A stretch of DNA of 64,000 nt, taken from contig NZ_WKJH01000030.1 in NCBI RefSeq assembly GCF_009674825.1, forward strand, positions 470,255-534,254. The letters are read 5' to 3'. A model generated the notes under the pieces. That model saw nothing but the letters and a program-made list of their open reading frames with translations. It was not told where the DNA came from and did not search any database. A program made the translations under genes and the position numbers. Below, in pieces: positions 9,004 to 18,181 of this stretch. The DNA is from Maribacter luteus. Its GTDB lineage: Bacteria; Bacteroidota; Bacteroidia; Flavobacteriales; Flavobacteriaceae. The stretch's first letter is position 1. Every line of letters starts with the position of its first letter.

Positions 9004-9642
9004 TTAGACCAAGGCCGGCTTATTATTCTTTACTTTTTCCCATACCCCTGAATGGCCATTATATTGTTTAACCACTCTTGCCGGGTTTCCTACCGCTACT
9101 GAATAATCAGGTATATCTTTAGTAACTACACTACCACCTGCTATGACACAATGCCTACCAATGGTGACCCCGGCGACAACAACTGTATTTGCACCGATCC
9201 AGGTAGCTTCTCCTACTGTAATCATTTTAGTTGTAACTCCTTGGGCGTGAATAGGCTGTGAAATATCCTCGTAATTATGGTTTAAGCCAGACAAAACAAC
9301 GTTCTGTGCCAATCGTACATCATCTTTAATCGTTACCGGACCAATAAGTGTATTCCCCAACCCTATACGGACTTGATTACCGATAAACACACCTCCTACC
9401 CCATTGTTTATGGTGGAAAAATCCTCGATTGTAGATTGATTTCCCAATTCGAAAGGATTCCATGGCAACACATCCATACGTGTTCTTTTTCGAATGGAAG
9501 AGCCCTTGCCTTTTTTATGGTAGAACGGATTTACGAACCAACTGACCCAACGTCTTGGCCTAGCTTGGTTTTTAGGCACCAACAACCAATGAACGAACTT
9601 TTTCAGATTGGAATTACCTTTTATTTTATCCTTAAATCCCAT
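9004..9642 (-). CDS. Hexapeptide-repeat acyltransferase (putative polysaccharide O-acetyltransferase)
   Basis: A left-handed beta-helix acyltransferase of the LbH/maltose acetyltransferase kind: repeated [LIV]-G-x-x triads (VFIGNQVRIGLGNTLIG, ITVGEATWIGANTVVVAGVTIG), a catalytic-type histidine in LSGLNHNYED, and the C-terminal VAVGNPARVVK. Acetyl-CoA is the likely donor, and the target probably a sugar of this polysaccharide. The start at 9642 (MGFKDKIKG) directly follows the upstream stop; in-frame ATGs at 9660 and 9678 would overlap the upstream gene. Confidence 0.85.
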   Translation of the reverse strand: MGFKDKIKGNSNLKKFVHWLLVPKNQARPRRWVSWFVNPFYHKKGKGSSIRKRTRMDVLPWNPFELGNQSTIEDFSTINNGVGGVFIGNQVRIGLGNTLIGPVTIKDDVRLAQNVVLSGLNHNYEDISQPIHAQGVTTKMITVGEATWIGANTVVVAGVTIGRHCVIAGGSVVTKDIPDYSVAVGNPARVVKQYNGHSGVWEKVKNNKPALV

Positions 9643-9643
9643 T

Positions 9644-10849
9644 TCAAGACTGTATTTCATTAATTTCCTTGAGGGCATTCGCTATAGCGATCACATTGTT
9701 TTCCCAAGTATGACTATTTGCGAAAGCAATTCGTTGTTGCTCTAATTCTTCTGAGTTCTCTTCAAGTGATTTCTTTATGAGCTGAACATACTCATCCTTG
9801 GTAGACCCTAAGTAAACATGGTCGGAAAACATCTCCATAGCCTTTGTAGCAGTCGCTATTGTGGGTTTTCCCATGGCTAAATACTCATCGATTTTCCTTG
9901 GATAATTTCCAATGGTCCAATCATTGACTATTTGGGGGTTCATGGCGACATCAAATCCTTTTACATAAGCCGGTAGATCGCATTCATCCTTGCTCCCGAA
10001 AAAATGTACGTTCTCCATTTGATGCAGTTCCGAATTCTTAAAATCCTTATCCTCCGGACCTACTAGAACAATACTCCATTCATTGTGATATTTGCCAATG
10101 TACTCCAACAACTCAATATCCAACCTCATACTGGTCAGATAACCTACATAACCTATGATGGGTTTCTTTATACCTTCGAATTCTAAAGGAATCGCTATGG
10201 TATCATCCGCATCGTTAAAAAGGGAAACATCGCACCCTTGACCGATCATAAAACTATTCGGATTATATTTTTTCCCGTATTCTTCGTACAGCGTGGAATT
10301 ATTGACCACAATATCCGCCTCTTTAATGGTTTGGGGTTCTATACGTTCCCCATGTTTCGCCCAATAGGGAACTTTGACCAAATAATCACGCATGTAGTAT
10401 ACATATTGGGCCGGTTTTAGCAATGATTTGATGTGAAGCCCCAAGAACATTGAACTGTCATTGAAAAGTATAATATCCTTAAACCCTAATTTATCAATAG
10501 CCTCTTGAATATCTTTGGCAAATTTTACACTGTTTCTTTTATTCAGTAGTTTGAACAAAGTGTGTGATGGAATCCAGTTTATGGACTCGGTCAAGGATTT
10601 AGGATAAAGATTCCAGAAATCGGTATCGATCTCTTCCAATGCATCCTGTTCCCCATTTTTTATAGCAATTCGCTTCTGGACCTTTTCCTTGTCGGCATCG
10701 CGTTTTAACGTGGCCCTATCTAAAGGTGGATTCACATATAACACGCGATTATTTTTAGCAAACTCCAACGCAATGTTCTTACAATTGCTACCGATTTCTA
10801 TATCCCAGGCCTGTATGCCGAAAACAACGATATCCCTATTCTTTATCAT
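9644..10849 (-). CDS. Glycosyltransferase, GT-B fold (TuaH-like)
   Basis: A 401-residue GT-B type glycosyltransferase. The N-terminal FGIQAWDIEIGSNCKNIA and YVNPP stretch resembles the teichuronic-acid TuaH group. The C-terminal half has PIIGYVGYLTSMRLDIELL, VGPEDKD, and the donor-site PRKIDEYLAMGKPTIAT, where a glutamate is expected to bind the nucleotide sugar. No membrane segments, so it acts at the cytosolic membrane face. It follows the preceding glycosyltransferase by one base and abuts the acyltransferase. The transferred sugar is unknown. Confidence 0.85.
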   Translation of the reverse strand: MIKNRDIVVFGIQAWDIEIGSNCKNIALEFAKNNRVLYVNPPLDRATLKRDADKEKVQKRIAIKNGEQDALEEIDTDFWNLYPKSLTESINWIPSHTLFKLLNKRNSVKFAKDIQEAIDKLGFKDIILFNDSSMFLGLHIKSLLKPAQYVYYMRDYLVKVPYWAKHGERIEPQTIKEADIVVNNSTLYEEYGKKYNPNSFMIGQGCDVSLFNDADDTIAIPLEFEGIKKPIIGYVGYLTSMRLDIELLEYIGKYHNEWSIVLVGPEDKDFKNSELHQMENVHFFGSKDECDLPAYVKGFDVAMNPQIVNDWTIGNYPRKIDEYLAMGKPTIATATKAMEMFSDHVYLGSTKDEYVQLIKKSLEENSEELEQQRIAFANSHTWENNVIAIANALKEINEIQS

Positions 10850-10850
10850 C

Positions 10851-12008
10851 TCAGCTCCTTTTTAATTCTAGGTAAACCTCTTGGTACAAGGTCAATACGT
10901 TTTCCGACATGGCTTTCCATGAAAAGTTCTTTGCCCTTAGTATGCCCTTTTCCGCTAACAATTTTGCTAATTGTTTATCATCTACCAAAGTCTCTATGGC
11001 AGCTGTGATTTCTTGTGGGTTATGGGGATCTATGATCAAAGCCGCTTCTTTGCCCGCAACTTCCGGCATAGAAGATGTATTCGATGTAATAACGGGCACT
11101 CCGCATGCCATACCCTCCAAAATGGGAATTCCGAAACTCTCCCGTAATGACGGATATAAAAATATCTCACATTGACTAATGATTGCCGGAAGTTCGGTAT
11201 TGGGTACATACCCCAATAAATGAATTTGCTCCCTTATTTCGGGCATGCCTATAGATTGCAACAGTTTTTGCAGTTCCTGCTCGTCATAATCCAACATAAC
11301 CAATGTATATTCCTTATTAGAACGTCTGTTGAAATGCCCGAAAGCCTCTAACACCCCTTTGGTATTTTTTTTAGGGTCGGTATTGCCAAGAAAAAAGAAG
11401 AACTTTTCAGGTAGCCCATATTTATCTTTGATCTCTTTTAATACCGATTCATCGGTTATATGCTTAAAATGTTGCCCAACCCCATTATAAATGGCTGTTA
11501 GGCGATTATCATTGAAATTGAAATATTTATTGATCCGGTCCTTTTCGTAATTGGATACCGTGATTACCTTTTTACTTTTCTTAATAACACCCGGCACGAA
11601 CCATCTTCGGTACATATTACCAAGTTTCTGGTACCATGTGCCTTCCTTTTTGAAAATACTGATACTTTCCAAGTAGATTATATCATGTAATGTCGTTATA
11701 AGAGGTACTGAAGAGAACAATGGCCCGGTATTACTGGTACAATGCAATACATCACAGCCTTCTTCCTTAGCGGCTCTCGGTAAAGCAAATTGCTCCCACC
11801 CGGGATAGCCGAATTTGGATTCCAACTCAACAATTTTAAAATTAGGCGCTGAAGGTATACACGTATTGTCCTCATCTGGTTTTACGAAAATCACATATTC
11901 ATTTACGGTATCTATTTTTTGGAGGTTCTTGATAAGCTCCAAAGCCACCATGTCCATTCCATGCTTTTTCTTTCGATATAGGCGTTGCCCCTCTATTCCT
12001 ATTTTCAT
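10851..12008 (-). CDS. Glycosyltransferase family 4
   Basis: A 385-residue GT-B retaining glycosyltransferase. The N-terminal acceptor domain has MKIGIEGQRLYRKKKHGMD and LHCTSNTGPL. The C-terminal donor domain has FFLGNTDPKKNTKGVLEAF, LLGYVPNTELPAIISQCEIFLYPSLRESFGIP and the EGMACGVPVITS motif, with E-x7-E type acidic residues. This resembles mannosyl/rhamnosyl transferases of the WbpY/MtfB type. It is 12 bp after the GT2 at 12021 and 1 bp before the next glycosyltransferase. Confidence 0.9.
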   Translation of the reverse strand: MKIGIEGQRLYRKKKHGMDMVALELIKNLQKIDTVNEYVIFVKPDEDNTCIPSAPNFKIVELESKFGYPGWEQFALPRAAKEEGCDVLHCTSNTGPLFSSVPLITTLHDIIYLESISIFKKEGTWYQKLGNMYRRWFVPGVIKKSKKVITVSNYEKDRINKYFNFNDNRLTAIYNGVGQHFKHITDESVLKEIKDKYGLPEKFFFFLGNTDPKKNTKGVLEAFGHFNRRSNKEYTLVMLDYDEQELQKLLQSIGMPEIREQIHLLGYVPNTELPAIISQCEIFLYPSLRESFGIPILEGMACGVPVITSNTSSMPEVAGKEAALIIDPHNPQEITAAIETLVDDKQLAKLLAEKGILRAKNFSWKAMSENVLTLYQEVYLELKRS

Positions 12009-12020
12009 AGCATCACGTTG

Positions 12021-13235
12021 TTATGAATTAATGGTACCGTGTTCGGTATGAATGAATTTTTTATTCGCCCCTTTTAATTTGAAGAGGGAAAGAAACATAA
12101 GCCCGAAAGCCTTAGGCAAAGTCAATATAGCTTTAAGAGTATCTATAGAATAAAATTTCTTGGGAATGGCCATAAGGAAGGCGAAAACCACTACCAAGAA
12201 TGTGAAAAACCAAAACTGATAAGGTATTCCCATGAACCCTGAAATAACTGGAAACAAAAAATGAATTCCGGCATAGAATAGAGTGATAAGTGTAACTACT
12301 CCGGCCAATAAAACCCTTGGCGGCGCAATCATTTGATAAACCTTATCAAAGAAATCGATATTGCCCCTTAAGAATAGTTCTTTGATTCCGGAACCTACAA
12401 ATCTTCTGAAATAAATGAATTGAGCGGATAACCAACGTTTCCTTTGATTGGCGAAAACAGCCGCTTTTTGTACTTTTTCATCATAGACGATTGCATGGTG
12501 CAAGTATTCTATTTTTTCACCGCTGCGTAAAAGTTTAAGTTCCAATTCCTTATCAAAACCGCCAACAGCTTCCACTTGTGCCATTGTTCGCTTAAAAAAA
12601 GAATATTCAAAACCCATTCCCGAACCTATTAAGGCCGATGATAGTCTTAGTGCACGATGCCCTTTTCTGAAAATATGATTATTGACCTCCTCACTTATAG
12701 CATCTAAAATAGCAAAAGAGGTATTCGTGTTTTTCGCTACACGATGCCCTTGAACCACTTTGAATCCGTTTTCAAAAGCATGATCCATTTTTTCAATAAA
12801 ACCATGCTCCATGATATTGTCCGCATCAAGGACCAGAGCCACATCATACCCATCACCTATGGTTTTCATTGCCTTGTTCAAAGCTTTGGATTTGGTACTC
12901 ACCTCAAAATCTACCTCAACCAATGTTATCGGCATTTTTTCCAGTTCCGATAAGGTTTCGGGCTTAAAGGAATCTGCAATGACCACCACATCAAATAAAG
13001 ATTGAGGATAACTTTGGTCCAACGCCTGCTTCGCTACATCCAGAATTACGGCATCTTCTTTATAACCCGGAATAAGAACAGCATATTTTCTTGTATACTT
13101 AAGTACTTTGACCATAGTTGTCTTCTTTCTAAAAAGACCTGCCAAGGAAAACAAAAAAATATACAAAGCTCCGATACCCAAATAAAGGGCCAAAAGCCAT
13201 TCGATGGTAGAAATAAGAAGTTTTACATAATCCAT
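12021..13235 (-). CDS. Membrane-bound family 2 glycosyltransferase
   Basis: A 404-residue GT2 with one N-terminal helix (about 10-35), a GT-A domain (VLIPGYKEDAVIL, VVIADSF, VALVLDADNIME, where DAD is the metal-binding motif) and three or four C-terminal helices. The NQRKRWLSAQFIYF stretch corresponds to the QxxRW signature of processive synthases, seen here as KRW. It could be a chain-extending synthase. It is second in the UXS operon, 27 bp after UXS. It resembles the GT2 at 7775, but the two are clearly divergent. Confidence 0.88.
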   Translation of the reverse strand: MDYVKLLISTIEWLLALYLGIGALYIFLFSLAGLFRKKTTMVKVLKYTRKYAVLIPGYKEDAVILDVAKQALDQSYPQSLFDVVVIADSFKPETLSELEKMPITLVEVDFEVSTKSKALNKAMKTIGDGYDVALVLDADNIMEHGFIEKMDHAFENGFKVVQGHRVAKNTNTSFAILDAISEEVNNHIFRKGHRALRLSSALIGSGMGFEYSFFKRTMAQVEAVGGFDKELELKLLRSGEKIEYLHHAIVYDEKVQKAAVFANQRKRWLSAQFIYFRRFVGSGIKELFLRGNIDFFDKVYQMIAPPRVLLAGVVTLITLFYAGIHFLFPVISGFMGIPYQFWFFTFLVVVFAFLMAIPKKFYSIDTLKAILTLPKAFGLMFLSLFKLKGANKKFIHTEHGTINS

Positions 13236-13262
13236 TGAAAAAGTGTTGAGGCGTTTTGTTAT

Positions 13263-14231
13263 TTAATTATTGACCTTAATTGTGGTCGCTTTTTCCTTTA
13301 ATAGTTCATCAAAATAAACAATGGTATCTACCAAACCGGAACGCAAGGAAACCTTTGGTTCCCAACCTTTCAATTTTTCCTTGGCCAAGGTAATGTCGGG
13401 TTTGCGCTGTGTGGGGTCATCCGATGGCAATGGCATGTGGATAATCTTCGATTTACTATCTGTCAACTCTATGATATTCTGCGCCAATTCCAACATGGTG
13501 AACTCAACAGGATTACCGATGTTTACGGGCCCGATGAAATCATCTTCGGTATCCATCATTTTGATCATACCATCAACCAAATCGCTAACGTATTGAAAAC
13601 TTCGTGTTTGCGTACCGTCGCCAAAGATGGTTATATCTTGACCCTGAAGGGCTTGTACTATAAAATTGGAAACCACACGACCATCGTCCGGCTCCATTTT
13701 AGGTCCGTATGTGTTGAATATCCTTATGATTTTCACAAGAACGTCGTTGGAATCGTGGTAATTCACAAAAAGGGATTCCGCACATCTTTTTCCTTCATCA
13801 TAACAAGAACGTGTTCCTATCGGATTTACATGTCCCCAATAATGTTCTGGCTGCGGATGCATTTCCGGATCACCATAAACCTCACTTGTAGAGGCCTGCA
13901 GTATTTTGGCTCCTGTTCGTTTGGCCAATCCCAACATGTTAATGGCCCCCATGACAGAAGTTTTGATCGTTTTAATCGGGTTATGCTGATAATGTACCGG
14001 TGAAGCCGGACAGGCAAGATTGTATATCTCATCGACTTCAATGAAATAAGGCATTGTAATATCATGTCGCACCAATTCAAAATAATGGTTATCCATTAAG
14101 TGGGAAATCTTGCTTTTACGCCCTGTAAAGTAATTATCGAGGCAAATAACCTCATTGCCTTCATTTAAAAGACGTTCACACAAATGTGAGCCTACAAAGC
14201 CAGCGCCGCCTGTTACCAATATTCGTTTCAT
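13263..14231 (-). CDS. UDP-glucuronate decarboxylase (UDP-xylose synthase)
   Basis: A 322-residue extended SDR of the UXS family, which converts UDP-glucuronate to UDP-xylose. [12 protein letters not shown] is at residues 7-18. The diagnostic sequence [19 protein letters not shown] is followed by [16 protein letters not shown] and the catalytic Tyr-Lys in SCYDEGKR. Its substrate needs UDP-glucose dehydrogenase, which is not in this window. It leads the second glycosyltransferase operon, and a candidate promoter with the shared design lies at 14363-14426. The polymer therefore may contain xylose or another pentose. Confidence 0.93.
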   Translation of the reverse strand: MKRILVTGGAGFVGSHLCERLLNEGNEVICLDNYFTGRKSKISHLMDNHYFELVRHDITMPYFIEVDEIYNLACPASPVHYQHNPIKTIKTSVMGAINMLGLAKRTGAKILQASTSEVYGDPEMHPQPEHYWGHVNPIGTRSCYDEGKRCAESLFVNYHDSNDVLVKIIRIFNTYGPKMEPDDGRVVSNFIVQALQGQDITIFGDGTQTRSFQYVSDLVDGMIKMMDTEDDFIGPVNIGNPVEFTMLELAQNIIELTDSKSKIIHMPLPSDDPTQRKPDITLAKEKLKGWEPKVSLRSGLVDTIVYFDELLKEKATTIKVNN

Positions 14232-14362
14232 AATTTTCTTTTTATCTAAGTCGAGACAGGTTACCTCTATAACTGTTATTCCTAAAAATTCAAACTACCT
14301 TAAATGAACCTGTTCCTTGTAAAGCAATCTTCAAGTTCAAATTATTATTTCATCTAATTTTG

Positions 14363-14426
14363 TAAATATATTCTTACTTTTTTGTTTGGTTGAATTATTG
14401 TTGTGAAACAGGTATTTTTCGTTGTC
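14363..14426 (-). promoter_or_regulatory. Candidate activator-dependent promoter of the UXS operon (shared design, copy C)
   Basis: On the minus strand a TATATTTA box (14363-14370) has CACAACAA (plus-strand TTGTTGTG, 14398-14405) beginning exactly 27 nt upstream. A second copy, matching 6 of 8, is 21 bp further at 14419-14426. Box and following bases (TATATTTAC) are identical to copy A. The 5' leader to the UXS start would be about 125 nt, longer than for the other three operons. Confidence 0.65.
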
Positions 14427-14469
14427 TATTTCCTTTATATCAACCAACTAAGCAATTGGCGGGCCAATT

Positions 14470-15366
14470 CTAAGCGGTTTTCAAATGGGTCATATTCCAT
14501 TTTATTGCATTCCAAAATGCCTTTAAGTGACTAAATTGTTTTTTAACCAAAAAGGTTAGGCTATTCTTTGGAATGGATATAAAAACTTGGAACAACATAC
14601 TAATGACCAAATGGACGGTTTTAAAATTTCGTCGGGCATAAACGATTCTGTTTCTCGTGATGTAATAGGTCTTTAGTGGACTCATTTTACCAGTAGATAA
14701 AGACTCCTTGTGCAAAATATAGGAAGCTGGTTGATAGTAGGTTTTATACCCTGCCCGTTTTATCTGTTCTGCCCAATCATGCTCTTCATAATATAGAAAG
14801 TAGATTTCTGTCATCATCCCTACTTCATCAACAACCCTCTTAGGTACCATCATTGCAGCACCATGTATGGAAGCGGTTTCTTGGGCAACATCATAGGAAC
14901 CATCATCTTTTTGGTGATAACCGATACTATTGTTCCTAATGGTAAAATGATTCATAGGTGTATAACCGGCAAATTGTATTAGGCTTGGATCCCAATGGAA
15001 TTTGATTTTCGGACTTACCATACCGATAGTACTATCATCAATCAAAGTTTTCACTAGAGGCTCGATAAAACCAGCCGGAACTATGGTATCATTGTTTATG
15101 AACAAAAGATATTCCCCTTTGGCCACTTTCACCCCTAAATTATTACCACCTGCAAAACCCAGGTTTTCTTTACTCTTGATAAGCTGAACCTCTGGATATT
15201 GCTCTTTAATAACATCTGGATTATCATTTGGAGATGCATTATCGACTACGATGACTTCATAGTTGTTATAGGTAAGCCCCTTCAAAGACTCCAACATATC
15301 CAACGTTACCTGCGATTCATTATAATTTATGGTAATAATGGATACCAATGGATGTTCATTTTTCAT
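14470..15366 (-). CDS. Family 2 glycosyltransferase (rhamnosyltransferase-like)
   Basis: A soluble GT-A enzyme of 299 residues counted from the ATG at 15366, which overlaps the upstream stop as ATGA. An in-frame ATG 57 bp upstream is less likely because it lies inside the upstream gene. Motifs are VSIITINYNESQVT, VVDNASPNDN, LGFAGGNNLGVKVAKGEYLLFINNDT (NDT in the DxD position) and YYEEHDWAEQIKRAGYKTYY. This pattern is typical of rhamnosyltransferases that use dTDP-rhamnose, which the rfb operon supplies. It is the last gene of the core EPS operon. Confidence 0.9.
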   Translation of the reverse strand: MKNEHPLVSIITINYNESQVTLDMLESLKGLTYNNYEVIVVDNASPNDNPDVIKEQYPEVQLIKSKENLGFAGGNNLGVKVAKGEYLLFINNDTIVPAGFIEPLVKTLIDDSTIGMVSPKIKFHWDPSLIQFAGYTPMNHFTIRNNSIGYHQKDDGSYDVAQETASIHGAAMMVPKRVVDEVGMMTEIYFLYYEEHDWAEQIKRAGYKTYYQPASYILHKESLSTGKMSPLKTYYITRNRIVYARRNFKTVHLVISMLFQVFISIPKNSLTFLVKKQFSHLKAFWNAIKWNMTHLKTA

Positions 15367-16838
15367 GCGATTGCTGTTTTTTCTTCGTCTAAACCTTTTT
15401 CTTTCATTAATTGCTTGTCCCATTTGGGGGACAAAAACATAAATACCATACCAACGTACATTAGAATGGCCGTAGGAAACTGACCAAATATGCCATTACC
15501 ATATGAGGCCAGCATAATACCCGCCATACCACATACCAAGGCCGAAATTTGTCCTTTGAGCCAATCGTCCCTTATTCTATACATAACATTATAAGCGCCC
15601 GTAATCAAACAAAAGAAAACGATAAAAAGATGAAGATAGAGCCCCACGATTCCCGTATCTGCCCAAATGGCAACATACCAGCTATCGGTGGCCGTATTTC
15701 CAAGGAAACTATTGGGGGCAAAACGTTTTCCCCAGTTTCCTGTAGATCCGATTCCTCCGCCAAAAGGGCGAGAAGCCAAATACCCTGCAAGTTTTGCCTG
15801 ATTCTCCTGTCGTACTACCAAAGAGGCATCATTGGGATCAAAAGCGGTACGCATTCTTCGTATTTGATCGTTACCGTTTCCGATCATGGTATATTTAAAA
15901 AAAACGAAAACGCTAATCCCTACCAAAGCACCTAAGATTATACTGGGCAAATGCTTACGGATCAGAATGAACATTACACCTCCCATGGCCGGTACGGCAA
16001 TTGCCCCTCGGGTTCCGGAAATCATCATTCCCAAGAATCCGGCCAGTGCCACAACTCCACAGAATATCTGGAATTTCCTATTCTTTGCAAATAATGCCAA
16101 TACCCCGAAAACTACACCGGCATGGCCTTGGGCGGCACCGAATTGTCCCGCATCGGAATAAAATGAGAATATTCGTAATTTACCGAATAGGATATGGGTA
16201 ACATCACCACCGGCATCTAACCATGCCTGTTCCCAACGATCAACCCCCAATATCAACTGCATCATCCCCTTCATGGTCGCCAAAAGGGATAGAATGCCCC
16301 AGATATACCATAATATCTTTAAGTCGGTATATTTATTGAACAATATGAAAACCAAGGGTATCAAAAGAAACTGGTATAATGCCACTCCCCTCATCGCGTA
16401 AAACCAGGCAGCAATACTAACAGCCTCAGGATTAACGATTTGAAATACAGCATAACCAAACCATATGGAAACCAATAAGGTCAATTGCGATCTCGCATTG
16501 TCCCATGGGATTTTAATGTGGAATGCCTTAAAAAACAAGGCCAGATACATGAGGACCATTAGACCATCCATCAAAAGTCCCCATGTCATAGGAACATAGC
16601 GCCCAATTCCCAGAACAATGAAATTAAAAATCAGAATGGTTATTATCCCAATTCTGGGGTTTAACAGTATAGCCCCTAAATAGACGATCACAAAAGGGAA
16701 CATCATTAGGGCCAACCCTACAACCAAACCACGTGTGGCTGTTAAATATCCGATAGCAAGAGCCACACCCACCAATAAGAACATAGGTAAGGGTTGCCTT
16801 AACCTATCTGCGCCATATGTAGCCTGAAAAGGGTTCAT
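15363..16838 (-). CDS. O-antigen ligase/polymerase-type membrane protein (Wzy-like)
   Basis: A 491-residue inner-membrane protein with about twelve predicted helices. The Wzy_C/O-antigen-ligase region carries MISGTRGAIAVPAMGGV and the large periplasmic loop with RPFGGGIGSTGN and TDSWYVAIWADTGIVGLYL. Such proteins join undecaprenyl-linked repeat units. In this operon, between flippase and glycosyltransferase, polymerase is the natural role. Both borders are 4-bp ATGA overlaps, a sign of translational coupling. Family members are poorly conserved, so polymerase versus ligase is an inference from context. Confidence 0.85.
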   Translation of the reverse strand: MNPFQATYGADRLRQPLPMFLLVGVALAIGYLTATRGLVVGLALMMFPFVIVYLGAILLNPRIGIITILIFNFIVLGIGRYVPMTWGLLMDGLMVLMYLALFFKAFHIKIPWDNARSQLTLLVSIWFGYAVFQIVNPEAVSIAAWFYAMRGVALYQFLLIPLVFILFNKYTDLKILWYIWGILSLLATMKGMMQLILGVDRWEQAWLDAGGDVTHILFGKLRIFSFYSDAGQFGAAQGHAGVVFGVLALFAKNRKFQIFCGVVALAGFLGMMISGTRGAIAVPAMGGVMFILIRKHLPSIILGALVGISVFVFFKYTMIGNGNDQIRRMRTAFDPNDASLVVRQENQAKLAGYLASRPFGGGIGSTGNWGKRFAPNSFLGNTATDSWYVAIWADTGIVGLYLHLFIVFFCLITGAYNVMYRIRDDWLKGQISALVCGMAGIMLASYGNGIFGQFPTAILMYVGMVFMFLSPKWDKQLMKEKGLDEEKTAIA

Positions 16839-18181
16839 ACCGGCAAATGGGTTTTTAATTTTTTGATAAATAGAAAGCTTTCGGTTATCATGTCCTTACT
16901 ATGAATTTCTATCTCTTTACGCAGTAGATAGAACCCCATAAAAATACCGATGAGCGTAAACAATACGGTTCCCACAGCGACGAGAACCAAGCTTTCGAAG
17001 ACGAAAACCGCAATAATGTCGATGAGTATATTAGCCAATGTCATCACAATGACCTTATATAGATTATACTTGGGCCTGTTTAAGCTATCCAACAGAACTC
17101 CTGTAAACCTATCTAAGGGAAGCAACATTACATACACCGTGAATATTCGAAAAATAAATGTCAGTAACGGTAAAGAATCGGCATAATTATCACCTCCTAA
17201 GAATAAAACCATTTCTTCCGCCATTATAAAACTGAAAATCGCCACGGGCAGAAACAATAAGGTAATTATCCCAGTATAGGTATAGAAAATCTTTCGGGCT
17301 TCATGCATTTTTCCTTCCAAACAGCTTTTACTCATTCTTGGATAGGCCGTCATGGTAAAACTATTTAATGGAATTCCCAATAAATCGGTCAGTTTTAACG
17401 GAATCGCATACATCGCAATTCCAGCAGAACCTAAAAATGGACTTAACCCTATAATAAAAGTATCTGCACTTTTAAGTAAGCTTGAGCTCACTAGAGTCCC
17501 CATGGAATATTTACCAAAATGTATAAGTTCTTTTTCTACGGGTTTTACGGCGTTTGGTAGGTAAAGGAGTCCGTCCCATTTTCTTAATGTACACCAAAGA
17601 CTGGAAACCAAATTCACAAAGAGGTTTACCCAGATGATTTCCATTAGTCCCAATCCCAACCAAAAATGGTTTAAAAGCAAGAAAACAAGAAATAGACCTA
17701 CATTGAGCAGACGAACGACCATCATCCTATTAAAATTCTGTTCAGCTTGGAATAGTGCGAGGGCGTTGTTCCATCCTAAATTAGCCAAAGCCAAAATGGG
17801 ATACCAAATCAAGAATAGTTCATATCCATTATTCACATCAATGACCAAGAAGTTCAATACCAAGGCCAAGACCCAACAAACGAGGATAATAATGATTAAA
17901 AGCCAAAGATTGATTCTATAGGAAGAACCTAAAATCTGTTTTTTCTCGGTAAACGTCGTACCTGATAATAGGCGAACGGAAGCATTTCTAGTAAGTCCAA
18001 AACGTAAAAGATCCACAAAGGTGGATAGTGTTATAAAAAGCACCCAATCCCCAAAGGCCTCTTTATCCAATTGTCTTGTCAAAAGCATAAAAGAAAGGAG
18101 ACCTGCAAAGGCCACACTCACATTGGAGAGCAATGATGACAGGTTTTTCTCTTTCCCTAATTTTTTGAGCTTACCTACCAT
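16835..18181 (-). CDS. Polysaccharide flippase (Wzx-like, MATE/MVF superfamily)
   Basis: A 448-residue inner-membrane protein with 12-14 predicted helices, the size of a lipid-linked oligosaccharide flippase. The N-terminal LLSNVSVAFAGLLSFMLLTRQLDKEAFGDW segment is typical of the family. The ATG at 18181 overlaps the upstream TAA by one base (TAATG), so it is preferred to an ATG 54 bp upstream inside the co-polymerase gene. It would move the finished repeat unit across the inner membrane for the polymerase encoded next. Confidence 0.88.
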   Translation of the reverse strand: MVGKLKKLGKEKNLSSLLSNVSVAFAGLLSFMLLTRQLDKEAFGDWVLFITLSTFVDLLRFGLTRNASVRLLSGTTFTEKKQILGSSYRINLWLLIIIILVCWVLALVLNFLVIDVNNGYELFLIWYPILALANLGWNNALALFQAEQNFNRMMVVRLLNVGLFLVFLLLNHFWLGLGLMEIIWVNLFVNLVSSLWCTLRKWDGLLYLPNAVKPVEKELIHFGKYSMGTLVSSSLLKSADTFIIGLSPFLGSAGIAMYAIPLKLTDLLGIPLNSFTMTAYPRMSKSCLEGKMHEARKIFYTYTGIITLLFLPVAIFSFIMAEEMVLFLGGDNYADSLPLLTFIFRIFTVYVMLLPLDRFTGVLLDSLNRPKYNLYKVIVMTLANILIDIIAVFVFESLVLVAVGTVLFTLIGIFMGFYLLRKEIEIHSKDMITESFLFIKKLKTHLPV

